Assembly (NCBI GenBank): GCA_963627215.1 | Contig: CAVGAH010000027.1 | Coordinates: forward strand, 1-22,701 | Direction of reading: 5' to 3' | Length of the DNA: 22,701 nucleotides | Origin: CAKQOE01 sp963627215 | GTDB lineage: Bacteria; Bacillota; Clostridia; Peptostreptococcales; Anaerovoracaceae | Shown here: piece after piece, positions 15,474 through 22,701 of the stretch | Position numbering within the stretch: position 1 is the stretch's first letter | How the letters are laid out: each line of letters opens with the position of its first letter | Notes under the pieces: generated by a model | The model's input: the letters and a program-made list of their open reading frames with translations, nothing else | What the model was told of the DNA's origin: nothing | Database searches by the model: none | Made by a program: the position numbers and the translations under genes

Positions 15474-15559
15474 TGCAAATCCTCCTTTATTTTATCAATG
15501 GACTGCCCGAATGAGGGCGTCGTCCGCTGCAAGTCCGATATGAATATGTTCTGAATTCC

Positions 15560-15573
15560 GCGCGCCTGCGCGC
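15560..15573. repeat. GC-rich palindrome after dnaB
   Basis: GCGCGC-CT-GCGCGC begins 4 bases past the dnaB stop, with no T-run. A second small hairpin (GGAC...GTCC enclosing GCCC/GGGC) lies at about 15504-15529 in the same dnaB-purA gap. Confidence 0.5.
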
Positions 15574-15576
15574 CCA

Positions 15577-16896
15577 TTACAGCTTCATCGGGCTCTTATC
15601 TGCAAATTTTGTATATTTCCCAAGCCATGCAAGCTCAACTGTACCTGTAGAGCCTCCACGGTGCTTTGCCAGTATTACTTCACATGTATTCGGTTTATCT
15701 GTTTCAGGATTGTAGTACTCATCCCTGTAAAGGAACATTACGAGGTCAGCGTCCTGCTCGATGGCTCCTGATTCACGCAGATCCGAAAGCTGCGGCTTTT
15801 TCTCTATACGCTGTTCTACAGCTCGTGAGAGCTGCGACAGTACGATAACAGGGCAGTCCATTTCCTTTGCCAGTATCTTAAGGCTTCGCGACAGCTTACT
15901 GATCTCCTGCTGTCTTGACTCTGCCTTTGCTTCCATCAGCTGGAGGTAATCGACTATTATAAGGTCAAGGCCTTTTTCAGCCTTCAGACGCCTGCATTTG
16001 TTCTTCATCTCCATCAGCGAGATGCCCGGAGTATCGTCTATATAGATGCCTGCCTTTGTAAGCCTGTCTATTCCTATGTACAGATCCTCCCACTCACCTC
16101 TGTTGAGGTCGCCCATCTTGAGCTTCGCCAGATCTATACACGTATCGCTGCTCAGCATACGCATACCGAGCTCTTCTTTTGACATTTCCAGGGAAAATAT
16201 CAATATTTTTGCATCAGCCTTGAGCGCCGCGTTCTGTGCGAGATTGAGCACGAAAGCAGTCTTACCCATGGCAGGTCTGGCTGCTACTATTATCAGATTT
16301 GACTTCTGAAGTCCCGCAGTCTTTTCATCAAGATCAGCGAAGCCCGTGGTCAGACCTATCAGTTTGCCCTCAGTTGAAGCCATCGCATCTATCTGAGAGA
16401 TATTTTCCATCATTACATCATAAAGAGAAGTGTAATCCTTCTTCTGCTTCGCTCTTGCGATGTTGAATATCTCCTGCTCGGCAAAGCTCAGGACCTCCTG
16501 AGAATCAGTCTTGTCCTTGTAGCTCCTGTCGAGGATATCTGCCGAAGCCTGTATAAGGCTGCGGAGTATCGCTTTTTCTTTTATGATATGTGCATACGAC
16601 TCAACGTTCACCGTTGACGGCGCTTCTGTAGGCAGCGACGCTACAAATGCGCGTCCGCCTACCATTGCGAGCGTATTGCGTTTTTTCAATTCCTCACTGA
16701 CTGTCAGTATGTCTACCGGCTCCGAACGCCTGTTGAGCTCTCTGACAGCCTCAAACACCTCTTTATGGTGCTCGCTGTAGAAATCATCAGGCTCCAGTAT
16801 CTCAAGCACCTCAAAAAGCGCTTCCTTGCTCTGCAACACGGAACCGAGTACAGATTTTTCCGCCTCTATACTGTGCGGCGGTATCCGTTCATTCAT
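15577..16896 (-). CDS. dnaB: Replicative DNA helicase DnaB
   Basis: 439 residues, full length (DnaC in Bacillus naming). Hexameric 5'-3' helicase of the replication fork. N-terminal domain from MNERIPPHSIEAEKSVLGS; linker about 150-180; RecA-like domain with Walker A ARPAMGKT at 206-213, FSLEMSKEELGMRML, Walker B LIIVDYLQLM, SQLSRAVEQR and DLRESGAIEQDADLVMFLYRDEYY. The C-terminus has AKHRGGSTGTVELAW. No intein is present. AGAGG lies 7 bases before ATG 16896. It follows rplI by 34 bases. Confidence 0.98.
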   Translation of the reverse strand: MNERIPPHSIEAEKSVLGSVLQSKEALFEVLEILEPDDFYSEHHKEVFEAVRELNRRSEPVDILTVSEELKKRNTLAMVGGRAFVASLPTEAPSTVNVESYAHIIKEKAILRSLIQASADILDRSYKDKTDSQEVLSFAEQEIFNIARAKQKKDYTSLYDVMMENISQIDAMASTEGKLIGLTTGFADLDEKTAGLQKSNLIIVAARPAMGKTAFVLNLAQNAALKADAKILIFSLEMSKEELGMRMLSSDTCIDLAKLKMGDLNRGEWEDLYIGIDRLTKAGIYIDDTPGISLMEMKNKCRRLKAEKGLDLIIVDYLQLMEAKAESRQQEISKLSRSLKILAKEMDCPVIVLSQLSRAVEQRIEKKPQLSDLRESGAIEQDADLVMFLYRDEYYNPETDKPNTCEVILAKHRGGSTGTVELAWLGKYTKFADKSPMKL

Positions 16897-16930
16897 TTCA
16901 GACCTCTCAAAGTGCAGTACAGTTGATAAT

Positions 16931-17374
16931 TTAAATAGTTACATTTATAGCAACAGTAACGTTCACGTCTGTGAAAAGCTTGATCTCAGCAGTGTGCTCG
17001 CCTGCAGTCTTTATAGGAGAAGGGATAGAGATCTTCTTCTTGTCGATGTCGAAACCCTTCTGAGCCTTTATAGCCGCAGCGATATCAACGTTTGTTACTG
17101 CGCCGAAAAGTCTTCCGCCTTCACCGCCCTTTGACTTGAGGTTTATGACCTCGTCAGTGAGAGCTTCCTTGATCTTGAGAGCTTCAGCCTTCTGCTCAGC
17201 CTTCTTTTCAGCCTCGGCAGCCTTCTTGTTTTCGAGAGCTTTTATATTTCCCGCAGTAGCTTCCTTTGCAAGATTCTTAGGGAAAAGCATGTTTCTGGCA
17301 TATCCGTCGCTTACCTTAACGATCTCGCCTGCCTTGCCGAGTGCTCTGACATCCTGTAAAAGTATTACCTTCAT
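16931..17374 (-). CDS. rplI: 50S ribosomal protein L9
   Basis: 147 residues from ATG 17374 (MKVILLQDVRALGKAGEIV), which has AGGAGG at 6-base spacing; the upstream in-frame start at 17389 lies before that site and is rejected. The N-terminal rRNA-binding domain has VKVSDGYARNMLFPKNLA, followed by a long helix rich in Lys, Ala and Glu (about 45-75), and a C-terminal domain with GGEGGRLFGAVTNVDIA. L9 binds 23S rRNA domain V and helps hold the reading frame. It lies 15 bases after gdpP. Confidence 0.98.
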   Translation of the reverse strand: MKVILLQDVRALGKAGEIVKVSDGYARNMLFPKNLAKEATAGNIKALENKKAAEAEKKAEQKAEALKIKEALTDEVINLKSKGGEGGRLFGAVTNVDIAAAIKAQKGFDIDKKKISIPSPIKTAGEHTAEIKLFTDVNVTVAINVTI

Positions 17375-17389
17375 TTTGAACCTCCTCAA

Positions 17390-19513
17390 CTACAGTCTCA
17401 GCTCCATTGTTTCCTTTGAAAGCTTTTCCTGTTGTTTTTCCTGTTGTTTTCTTTCCTTTTCGTTCTGCTCTTCTATGGCTTCATAAACTATGCGTTCAAG
17501 CAGCACCATTGCGTCCTGTATATTCATATCCTCCAGACGCGCACCGGCAGTCGTGAGATTTCCTCCTCCGCCAAGCTTTTCCATGATAAGCTGAACATTT
17601 ATGGTTCCCAGCGAACGCGCGCTCACACGCAGTGAGCCGTCGTCATTTTCGCCTATTACGAACGATGCGCGCATACCGCGTATATTGAGCAGCTCGTCTG
17701 CTGCCATTGAAATAAGAACAGATATATTGTTGTGATGTCCTTCACAGTATGACATGGCAACGTCGCCTCGCAGGCGTCTCGCTCTTGATATTATTTCTGC
17801 CTTTTTCTGGAAAAGATCCATGTCAGTCTGGAAGAACTGTCTTACTATCGTAGTATCAGCGCCCTGACGTCTCAGCCACGCAGCCGCTTCGAACGTCCTT
17901 ACGCCTGTTTTTATTGAAAAATTCTTAGTATCTACGGCTATGCCTGAAAGCAGACCTTCAGCCTCGACCCTTGTAAGATCCTTTTTCTCCGAGCTTGTGT
18001 ACTGGAGCATTTCAGTGACGAGCTCAGATGTTGATGATGCATAAGGTTCTATATGAATGAGGACAGGGTTTTCTATTATTTCCTCGCCTCGTCTGTGGTG
18101 GTCTATGACAATGACCTTGTCTGTCATCGTCGTAAGCTCAGCACATTCAACTACACTTGGTTTGCTCGTATCAACGACTACAAGCAGGTCTTCGCGCTGA
18201 ATGTTCTGCTTTGCGAAATCGCTGCTTACAAATATTTCAGGATTTTCTTCAAGAGTCAGCTTATACAGCATCTCGACAGCGTCCCACGAATCGATAACTA
18301 TATTTACCTTTTTTCCTCGGTTCATCGCCATACGGGCAACTCCTAGTGCCGCTCCGAGCGAATCCATGTCAGGCAGTCTATGACCCATTACATATACCTG
18401 ATTTGACTGCTCTATGAGACGTCTCATGGCAAGCGCTACTATACGCGATTTGCCCTTGTTTCTCTTTTCTACAGTCTGCAGCTTCCCGCCGAAGTACTCG
18501 ACATTTGAGCCGCGTTTCACTACCGCCTGGTCACCTCCGCGACCGAGCGCAAGGTCTAACGCCGCTGAAGCGTATTCCTCAGTCTGAGTTATGCTCTTGC
18601 CTGCCGCTCCGAGACCTATAGTGAGTGACGCAGGTATGTCTCCGCCTGTGTCTATTGCTCTTATATCGTCAAGTATCTGGAATTTATTAGCAATAATATT
18701 TTCCATATTGCGTGTGTCGCATATCAGGCAGAATCTCGTTTTTGACGAACGCACGAGCGCTCCCTGCGCTCTTACAGTCCACTGCCGTATCTCTTTTTCA
18801 ATGTCACCTGCAAGCGTAGATTTTTTATCATCAGGCGCCTGTGCCAGTATATCGTCGAGGTTATCGACTATAATATGAGCCATGCAGATCCTTTCATCAC
18901 GATAGCTCTTTTTCAGATTTTCACTGGCTGTATTTTCCATCCAGTGAAGCATCCTTACCTGCTTCACGATACAGTCATCGCTGTATTTTTTTTCAGTATC
19001 GCATACGCTTTCCAGTACATCAAAATCTTCATCCTGAGGTATTACGACCTCTGAGAACTGAACTCTGAACGACCTGTTGAGCGCCGCTATCTGAATGTTT
19101 CTGTCTTTAAGTTCTTCATTTGTGAGCTTGTTGAACTTGACCCCGGTCAGATCGTATATATCCTCCTGCGACCCGTTTTCTTCTTCAGGAAATAGCTCTT
19201 TAAAACGTTCATTTCGCCACAGTATATGCCCCTCATCATTGATAAGGCACATAGGATACGGACTCATAACGACTACCGAGGACGTTATATCTGCCATTCC
19301 TCCAACTACACGCTCTACAAGGCTTGAAACAGACTTTCTGTTTCTGTTGTCCAGTATGCTGTCTACATACATGACGACCCCTATTATTATCAGCGCCGGT
19401 ATCGCATACAACGGCCTTATACATGTGATTATCGCAACAAGAAGGAGCATGGCGATAATATCCACTCTATTGACTGAAAACCAGTCTTTTATCTTTGAAT
19501 ATTTATCTTTCAT
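17390..19513 (-). CDS. gdpP: Cyclic-di-AMP phosphodiesterase GdpP (DHH family)
   Basis: 707 residues from ATG 19513. The upstream ATG at 19534 would leave only about 6 bases after the predicted transcription start, and GGAGG lies between the two. Hydrolyses c-di-AMP to pApA; influences wall stress, potassium balance and beta-lactam tolerance. Order: two membrane helices about 17-50; PAS about 75-160; degenerate GGDEF about 207-340, with no GGDEF sequence; DHH phosphoesterase with MGHRLPDMDS (His378, Asp382, Asp384), Asp448 (VVVDTSKP) and Asp471-His-His473; and DHHA1 with GGGGNLTTAGARLED near the end. The C-terminal tail is rich in Glu, Lys and Gln. First gene of the gdpP-rplI-dnaB-purA operon. 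Confidence 0.96.
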   Translation of the reverse strand: MKDKYSKIKDWFSVNRVDIIAMLLLVAIITCIRPLYAIPALIIIGVVMYVDSILDNRNRKSVSSLVERVVGGMADITSSVVVMSPYPMCLINDEGHILWRNERFKELFPEEENGSQEDIYDLTGVKFNKLTNEELKDRNIQIAALNRSFRVQFSEVVIPQDEDFDVLESVCDTEKKYSDDCIVKQVRMLHWMENTASENLKKSYRDERICMAHIIVDNLDDILAQAPDDKKSTLAGDIEKEIRQWTVRAQGALVRSSKTRFCLICDTRNMENIIANKFQILDDIRAIDTGGDIPASLTIGLGAAGKSITQTEEYASAALDLALGRGGDQAVVKRGSNVEYFGGKLQTVEKRNKGKSRIVALAMRRLIEQSNQVYVMGHRLPDMDSLGAALGVARMAMNRGKKVNIVIDSWDAVEMLYKLTLEENPEIFVSSDFAKQNIQREDLLVVVDTSKPSVVECAELTTMTDKVIVIDHHRRGEEIIENPVLIHIEPYASSTSELVTEMLQYTSSEKKDLTRVEAEGLLSGIAVDTKNFSIKTGVRTFEAAAWLRRQGADTTIVRQFFQTDMDLFQKKAEIISRARRLRGDVAMSYCEGHHNNISVLISMAADELLNIRGMRASFVIGENDDGSLRVSARSLGTINVQLIMEKLGGGGNLTTAGARLEDMNIQDAMVLLERIVYEAIEEQNEKERKQQEKQQEKLSKETMELRL

Positions 19514-19546
19514 ACCGTAATTCTCAGCCTCCATAAACAGAGATTC

Positions 19547-19575
19547 AGTATATCACATCAGCGCTCGCATTACAA
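19547..19575 (-). promoter_or_regulatory. Promoter of gdpP-rplI-dnaB-purA
   Basis: Minus strand: -35 TTGTAA (19570-19575), 17-base spacer, -10 TATACT (19547-19552) with a TGA before it (extended -10). Predicted start of transcription near 19540, which decides the gdpP start codon. A small hairpin (CAAGCT/AGCTTG) at 19628-19645 lies upstream of it. Confidence 0.75.
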
Positions 19576-19657
19576 TATCGACCGGACACACAATAAAGTC
19601 CATATCTGCCCTTAATTGTTCTTTTTTCAAGCTTTGTACAGCTTGCGTCCATGACCT

Positions 19658-19684
19658 AAAAAAGGCTGTCGCAATGCGACAGCC
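19658..19684 (-). terminator. Rho-independent terminator of rpsF-ssb-rpsR
   Basis: GGCTGTCGC (19664-19672) pairs with GCGACAGCC (19676-19684) around three bases, followed by six T on the minus strand. It lies 12 bases past the rpsR stop. Confidence 0.93.
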
Positions 19685-19696
19685 CTGATATTTTTA

Positions 19697-19939
19697 TTAA
19701 TCCTGTGTATATGGTAATAAAGCTACGATTCTAGCTCTCTTGATAGCCTTAGTGACTTCTCTCTGGTGAATAGCACAAGTGCCTGTGATTCTCTTAGGAA
19801 GAATCTTACCTCTTTCTGTCACGTACTTCTTGAGAGTATCGACATCTTTATAATCGATAGTTGCAGCACCGTTCTGAGCCTTCTGTACGCAGAACTGGCA
19901 AACCTTTCTTCTTCTGCCGCCGCCTCTTCTCTTTTCCAT
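19697..19939 (-). CDS. rpsR: 30S ribosomal protein S18
   Basis: 80 residues. Basic N-terminus (MEKRRGGGRRRK), VCQFC, DYKDVDTLKKYVTERGKILPKRITG, TCAIHQREVTKAIKRARIVALLPYT. S18 pairs with S6 on the 30S platform. It keeps three cysteines (two in the CQFC pair, one in TCAIHQ), the cysteine-containing type of S18. AAGGAG precedes ATG 19939. It lies 17 bases after ssb and is the last gene of the operon. Confidence 0.98.
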   Translation of the reverse strand: MEKRRGGGRRRKVCQFCVQKAQNGAATIDYKDVDTLKKYVTERGKILPKRITGTCAIHQREVTKAIKRARIVALLPYTQD

Positions 19940-19956
19940 GATGGCGTCTCCTTTCT

Positions 19957-20409
19957 CTAAAATGGGATATCGTCGTCGTCTATAGCTTCGAAGCCTTCCG
20001 GTATGTCAGACGGACCTGACATGGACGGTGATGGCGCAGATCCCATGTTATCAATGCCCTGAGGTCTTGTGAATCCGCTTCCCTGACCGTCATTTCTGCT
20101 TCCGATAAAATCAAAGCGGTCAACGACAACGTCAGTTGTGTAAACAGTATCACCCTTCTGGTTCACATATGAACCGGTATTGATCCTTCCCTGTACAGCG
20201 ACCTGTCTGCCCTTCGTGAGGAACTTCTGGAATGTCTCACCCTGCTTACCGAATATGGTAAGTCTGATGAAATCAGCTCCGCGGTCGTTACCGTTGCTGT
20301 CTCTGCCTTTGTCTACCGCGATGGTAGCTGTGCATACAGCCATCTGGTTTCCTGTATATCTTATTTCAGGGTCTCTTGCGAGCCTTCCTACTAATACGAC
20401 TACGTTCAT
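19957..20409 (-). CDS. ssb: Single-stranded DNA-binding protein
   Basis: 150 residues. OB fold from MNVVVLVGRLARDPEIRYT to VVDRFDFIGS (about 1-105), with FIRLTIFGKQGETFQKFLTKGRQVAVQGRI. A Gly/Pro/Ser-rich linker follows, and an acidic tip DDDDIPF that recruits partner proteins. AAGGAG lies 8 bases before ATG 20409. It sits between rpsF and rpsR with 17-base gaps on both sides, as in most Bacillota. Confidence 0.98.
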   Translation of the reverse strand: MNVVVLVGRLARDPEIRYTGNQMAVCTATIAVDKGRDSNGNDRGADFIRLTIFGKQGETFQKFLTKGRQVAVQGRINTGSYVNQKGDTVYTTDVVVDRFDFIGSRNDGQGSGFTRPQGIDNMGSAPSPSMSGPSDIPEGFEAIDDDDIPF

Positions 20410-20426
20410 TTCAAACTCCTTAGATC

Positions 20427-20717
20427 CTACTGCTCGTCTTTGTTTACGATGATGTGTCTAATGCAGGCGTCAGCGATTCTTAATCTTCTGTCTAACTCCT
20501 TAGGGAGCTCCGGTCCTGCCTGGAATTCGATGAGAGTGTAGTAACCCTCTCCCTTTTTCTGGATCGGATACGCAAGCTTCTTTACGCCCCAAGCATCAAC
20601 CTTGCCGATCTCGCCGCCTTCATCAGTTATGATCTTCTGAACGCGTTCAGCAAATGAAGTCTTTTCGTCATCAGCGATAGATGCGTCGAGGATGTACAGT
20701 ACTTCGTAATTTGTCAT
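20427..20717 (-). CDS. rpsF: 30S ribosomal protein S6
   Basis: 96 residues. MTNYEVLYILDASIADDE, VDAWGVKKLAYPIQKKGEGYYTLIEFQA, and C-terminal RRLRIADACIRHIIVNKD. S6 binds S18 and helix 23 of 16S rRNA. AGGAGG lies before ATG 20717. First gene of the operon, with a strong promoter and two leader hairpins. Confidence 0.98.
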   Translation of the reverse strand: MTNYEVLYILDASIADDEKTSFAERVQKIITDEGGEIGKVDAWGVKKLAYPIQKKGEGYYTLIEFQAGPELPKELDRRLRIADACIRHIIVNKDEQ

Positions 20718-20745
20718 CTTTTCTTTACCTCCTTATGGACTTCCG

Positions 20746-20791
20746 GCCTCGCACTCTACGCGAGGCAAGGATCTTGCGGAATTTCCGCAAG
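20746..20791 (-). promoter_or_regulatory. Structured rpsF leader, possible S6:S18 autoregulatory site
   Basis: The leader holds two hairpins on the minus strand: CTTGCGG/CCGCAAG (20773-20791) and GCCTCGC/GCGAGGC around 7 bases (20746-20766), then the ribosome site. Many bacteria control rpsF through binding of the S6:S18 complex to a leader structure with exposed CCG. Whether this leader is that motif is not certain from sequence alone. Confidence 0.5.
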
Positions 20792-20798
20792 CCTTTGT

Positions 20799-20827
20799 AT
20801 TATACCTGCATATTTTGCTTTTCGCAA
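20799..20827 (-). promoter_or_regulatory. Promoter of rpsF-ssb-rpsR
   Basis: Minus strand: -35 TTGCGA (20822-20827), 17-base spacer, -10 TATAAT (20799-20804). The leader is about 75 bases. Confidence 0.8.
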
Positions 20828-20932
20828 TGTTTTTTTGATTGAATTCAGAATTTTTTCTATGATTGTATGGAATGACGTGATGATATGATGTACTGTTGTG
20901 CGGCACGCCGCATAATTACTGCTCTGCTTATA

Positions 20933-20961
20933 TTGTTTTAATATGCAAATTCTTGTATAAT
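20933..20961 (+). promoter_or_regulatory. Promoter of the EamA transporter gene
   Basis: Plus strand: -35 TTGTTT (20933-20938), 17-base spacer, perfect -10 TATAAT (20956-20961). A palindrome TGCGGC-AC-GCCGCA at 20898-20911 lies upstream, between the two divergent promoters; its role is unknown. Confidence 0.7.
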
Positions 20962-20991
20962 AAAAAGGTTATTGTGTAGGAGGAATTAATT

Positions 20992-21909
20992 ATGAACAGC
21001 AATAAATCAAATGGTATATTTTACTTATTTCCTATACTTTCCGGCATCACATGGGGAACTGCAGGTTTTTTTGTACGGACTATGACTGACTGGGGCATGG
21101 ACACGTTCACGCTGCTTGAGTCGCGTCTGTGGATAGCTGTTATCGTGCTGGCTGTCGGGATATTTTTATGGGACAGGTCGAAGTTCAGGATAAATGTAAA
21201 GGACATATGGCTTTTCGCGGCGGTCTCGCTTATAGGGTCGCTCGGGCTGAATGTTTTCTATAATATTTCTATAAACTCGCTGACGCTTTCGTTTTCGGCT
21301 GTGCTGCTCGGGCTTTCCCCTGTTTTTGTGGTTTTGATGGCGGCTCCGCTTTTCGGCGAGCGCATTACTGTACGCAAGGGCGTTTGTACTGTAGCTGCTG
21401 TCGTGGGATGCGCTATGGTAAGCGGTATTTTTAACAGCGGCGACGCGCTGCAGTGGACTGTTCCGGGGATAATCATCGGCGTGCTTTCGGGATTTTTCTA
21501 TGCGCTTTACAGTGTTTTTTCGCGCATGGCGATGGACCGCGGCTACCACGCGCTTACAGTTACTTTTTACAGCTTTCTGATACTGACGATCGCACTTATT
21601 CCGTTCACCAAGTGGCATATCATAGGCGATATGTTTGCGGCTGCGCCGCTTGAGAACGGACTGCTGATGCTCGCGCACTCTGCATGCGTTACGATACTTC
21701 CTTATATTTTCTATAATTTGGCGCTCAATCATATAGAGGCCGGTATGGCTTCCGTGCTGGGTTCGGCTGAGCCGGTGGCTGCTATGATATTCGGCGTGAT
21801 AATATACAGGGAGATACCTTCGGTCATATCTATTATCGGTCTTGTTGTCGTGCTTATTGCGCTCGGCGTGCTGAGCCTCGGGAAAGAGTCTGATAATAAG
21901 TTAAATTAA
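20992..21909 (+). CDS. EamA/DMT-family transporter
   Basis: 305 residues with about ten hydrophobic helices in two EamA repeats: the first from FPILSGITWGTAGFFVRTM to the PVFVVLMAAPLFGERITVRK motif, the second from GIIIGVLSGFFYALYSVFSRMA to the LGSAEPVAAMIFGVIIYREI motif. Both repeats keep the Glu-[RI] segment near their end that is typical of drug/metabolite transporters. Substrate unknown: members export amino acids, purines or other metabolites. AGGAGG lies 8 bases before ATG 20992. It is the only plus-strand gene, in single-gene arrangement with its own promoter and terminator, and stands divergent to rpsF. Confidence 0.93.
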   Translation: MNSNKSNGIFYLFPILSGITWGTAGFFVRTMTDWGMDTFTLLESRLWIAVIVLAVGIFLWDRSKFRINVKDIWLFAAVSLIGSLGLNVFYNISINSLTLSFSAVLLGLSPVFVVLMAAPLFGERITVRKGVCTVAAVVGCAMVSGIFNSGDALQWTVPGIIIGVLSGFFYALYSVFSRMAMDRGYHALTVTFYSFLILTIALIPFTKWHIIGDMFAAAPLENGLLMLAHSACVTILPYIFYNLALNHIEAGMASVLGSAEPVAAMIFGVIIYREIPSVISIIGLVVVLIALGVLSLGKESDNKLN

Positions 21910-21942
21910 TATCTAATATATAATAATATTGTATATGCAAAC

Positions 21943-21982
21943 GAGCGCAGCCTTGCTGAAATGCAGGGCTGCGCTCATTTTT
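21943..21982 (+). terminator. Rho-independent terminator of the EamA gene
   Basis: GAGCGCAGCC (21943-21952) pairs with GGCTGCGCTC (21967-21976), with four further inner pairs, followed by ATTTTTG. It lies 33 bases past the stop. The minus-strand side has no good T-run. Confidence 0.9.
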
Positions 21983-22049
21983 GTTCAGAGGATGGGACCG
22001 CCTGCGGTCCTGTACTTTACATATTTTTATTCACTTTTTATTTATTCAG

Positions 22050-22541
22050 TCACTTTCTAAGTGTCACTTCCATCTTAAACAGGTCGCCGTCAACTGTTAC
22101 AGTTTTAGTTTCATTATCCAGACGGAGGCCGCCCGTTTCCCAGACATCCGATGTGCGCTTGTTCCACGAGCCGAGATTCGTATAGCGGCGAAGCTGCGAC
22201 TTGACGCGCGCCATCACCTCTACCGGATTGAACGGTTTCGTTATGTAATCGTCCGCGCCTATGTTCAGGCCGAGTATTTTATCGCTGTCCTCGCTCTTTG
22301 CTGTCAGCATTATTATAGGGACGTTCGACATCTCGCGTATCTTCGCCGTGGCCGTTATCCCGTCCATCCCGGGCATCATCAGGTCCATAAGCACGAGCTG
22401 TATGTCCTCTTCATTCATGACGTCGAGGGCTTCCTGCCCGCTGTACGCCTCAAACACCTTGTAATCATCAGCCGCGCCCAGATATATCTTAAGCGCCGCC
22501 ACTATATCCTTTTCATCGTCACATACCAGTATATTGAACAA
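22050..22541 (-). pseudogene. OmpR/VanR-type response regulator lacking its DNA-binding domain
   Basis: 163 residues from a TTG start at 22541 with AAGGAG upstream. The receiver is complete: CDDE at 7-10, Asp53 (LVLMDLMMPGMDG), Thr80 (MLTA) and Lys102 (TKPFNPVEVMARVKSQLRRY). The linker LGSWNKRTSDVWETGGLRLDNETKTVTVDG matches the start of the output domain of VanR-like regulators, but where about 75 residues of winged helix should follow the protein reads LFKMEVTLRK and stops. No other frame downstream continues the domain, and no histidine kinase follows. Probably a deletion remnant; a receiver-only protein that acts as a phosphate sink is the alternative. A GC-rich hairpin (21995-22010) lies between its stop and the EamA terminator. 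Confidence 0.8.
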
Positions 22542-22566
22542 TTTTCTCTCTCCTTCCGATGCTATT

Positions 22567-22623
22567 ATTGTAGCAAATGCGCGATTAAGAAAAAACAGCG
22601 TAAATATTTAAGATTTCTTTAAG
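22567..22623 (-). promoter_or_regulatory. Promoter and direct repeats upstream of the truncated regulator
   Basis: Minus strand: -10 TACAAT at 22567-22572 with no clear -35. Further upstream CTTAAA occurs twice (22618-22623 and 22607-22612), 11 bases apart, the spacing used by OmpR-family regulators that bind one helical face. This is the usual layout for an autoregulated response-regulator gene. Confidence 0.45.
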
Positions 22624-22660
22624 CCCTTTACCGATCGCACCGAATGCCCGAAAAACGGCG

Positions 22661-22701
22661 CAAAAATACCGCCCCAAAACCACAAAATGCAGTTTGGGGC
22701 G
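22661..22701 (-). terminator. Terminator of a minus-strand gene beyond the right edge
   Basis: CGCCCCAAA (22670-22678) pairs with TTTGGGGCG (22693-22701) around 14 bases; the minus strand continues GTATTTTTG. It must serve a minus-strand gene outside the window. Confidence 0.75.

Noticed and set aside
19514..19534. Upstream ATG at 19534 as gdpP start
   Set aside because: It has no ribosome site and lies about 6 bases from the predicted transcription start; the GGAGG lies downstream of it.
21166..21732. 188-residue open frame on the minus strand opposite the EamA gene
   Set aside because: It is basic, low-complexity in character and lies wholly antisense to a clear ten-helix transporter; no domain or ribosome site supports it.
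22000..22060. Frameshift in the response regulator that would restore its output domain
   Set aside because: None of the other frames downstream encodes the expected helix-turn-helix residues before the EamA terminator; the domain is missing, not shifted.
1..22701. CRISPR arrays, tRNA or rRNA genes, insertion sequences, phage genes
   Set aside because: I looked for regular direct repeats, tRNA-like cloverleaf ends, transposase motifs and integrase motifs and saw none.

Overview
The window looks like core chromosome from a Gram-positive Bacillota, most likely Clostridia. The reasons are: a WalR/WalK pair; the gdpP-rplI-dnaB-purA run and the rpsF-ssb-rpsR run, which lie near the origin in many Bacillota; a DnaD-type primosome protein; spore-cortex genes yabP and yabQ next to a DivIC-like gene; RNase M5 next to rsmA; and an S-layer-homology (SLH) surface protein. 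ATA is used freely for isoleucine and GC content looks moderate. I cannot name the genus; a relative of the Eubacteriales family XIII / Anaerovoracaceae is only a guess.

All genes but one are on the minus strand, so they are best read from right to left. (1) 22.7-22.05 kb: the terminator of a gene beyond the edge, then an OmpR/VanR-type response regulator that has lost its DNA-binding domain. (2) 21.9-21.0 kb: an EamA (DMT) transporter, the only plus-strand gene, with its own promoter and terminator. (3) 20.83-19.66 kb: rpsF-ssb-rpsR with a clear promoter, a structured leader and a terminator. (4) 19.58-14.19 kb: gdpP-rplI-dnaB-purA with a clear promoter, ending in a run of stem-loops. (5) 14.0-10.4 kb: a DnaD-like primosome protein fused to the zinc-binding N-terminus of a DnaI/DnaC helicase loader, then a membrane-anchored G5/M23 peptidase. 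(6) 10.33-7.59 kb: walR-walK, followed directly by a terminator. (7) 7.41-0.69 kb: yabP-yabQ-divIC-like-rnmV-rsmA, a small degenerate AAA_14-like protein, and a large SLH surface protein cut by a 10-N assembly gap. (8) 615-1: the 5' part of an AT-rich AAA-family ATPase gene that runs off the left edge.

The genes cover replication (SSB, DnaB, DnaD fusion), translation (S6, S18, L9, RsmA, RNase M5), purine synthesis (PurA), c-di-AMP turnover (GdpP), cell-wall homeostasis (WalRK, M23 peptidase) and division or sporulation (DivIC-like, YabPQ). A WalR-box-like sequence upstream of the dnaD-M23 operon may link the wall sensor to the peptidase.

I see no clear new multi-gene system. The most unusual items are: the DnaD/DnaI(N) fusion with no AAA+ domain after it; the small ATPase-like protein with both nucleotide-binding motifs lost; the response regulator without an output domain but with response-regulator-like repeats at its own promoter; a block of six consecutive inverted repeats at 13980-14163; and the surface-protein gene whose two halves rejoin in frame if the N gap is a 9-base contig overlap.
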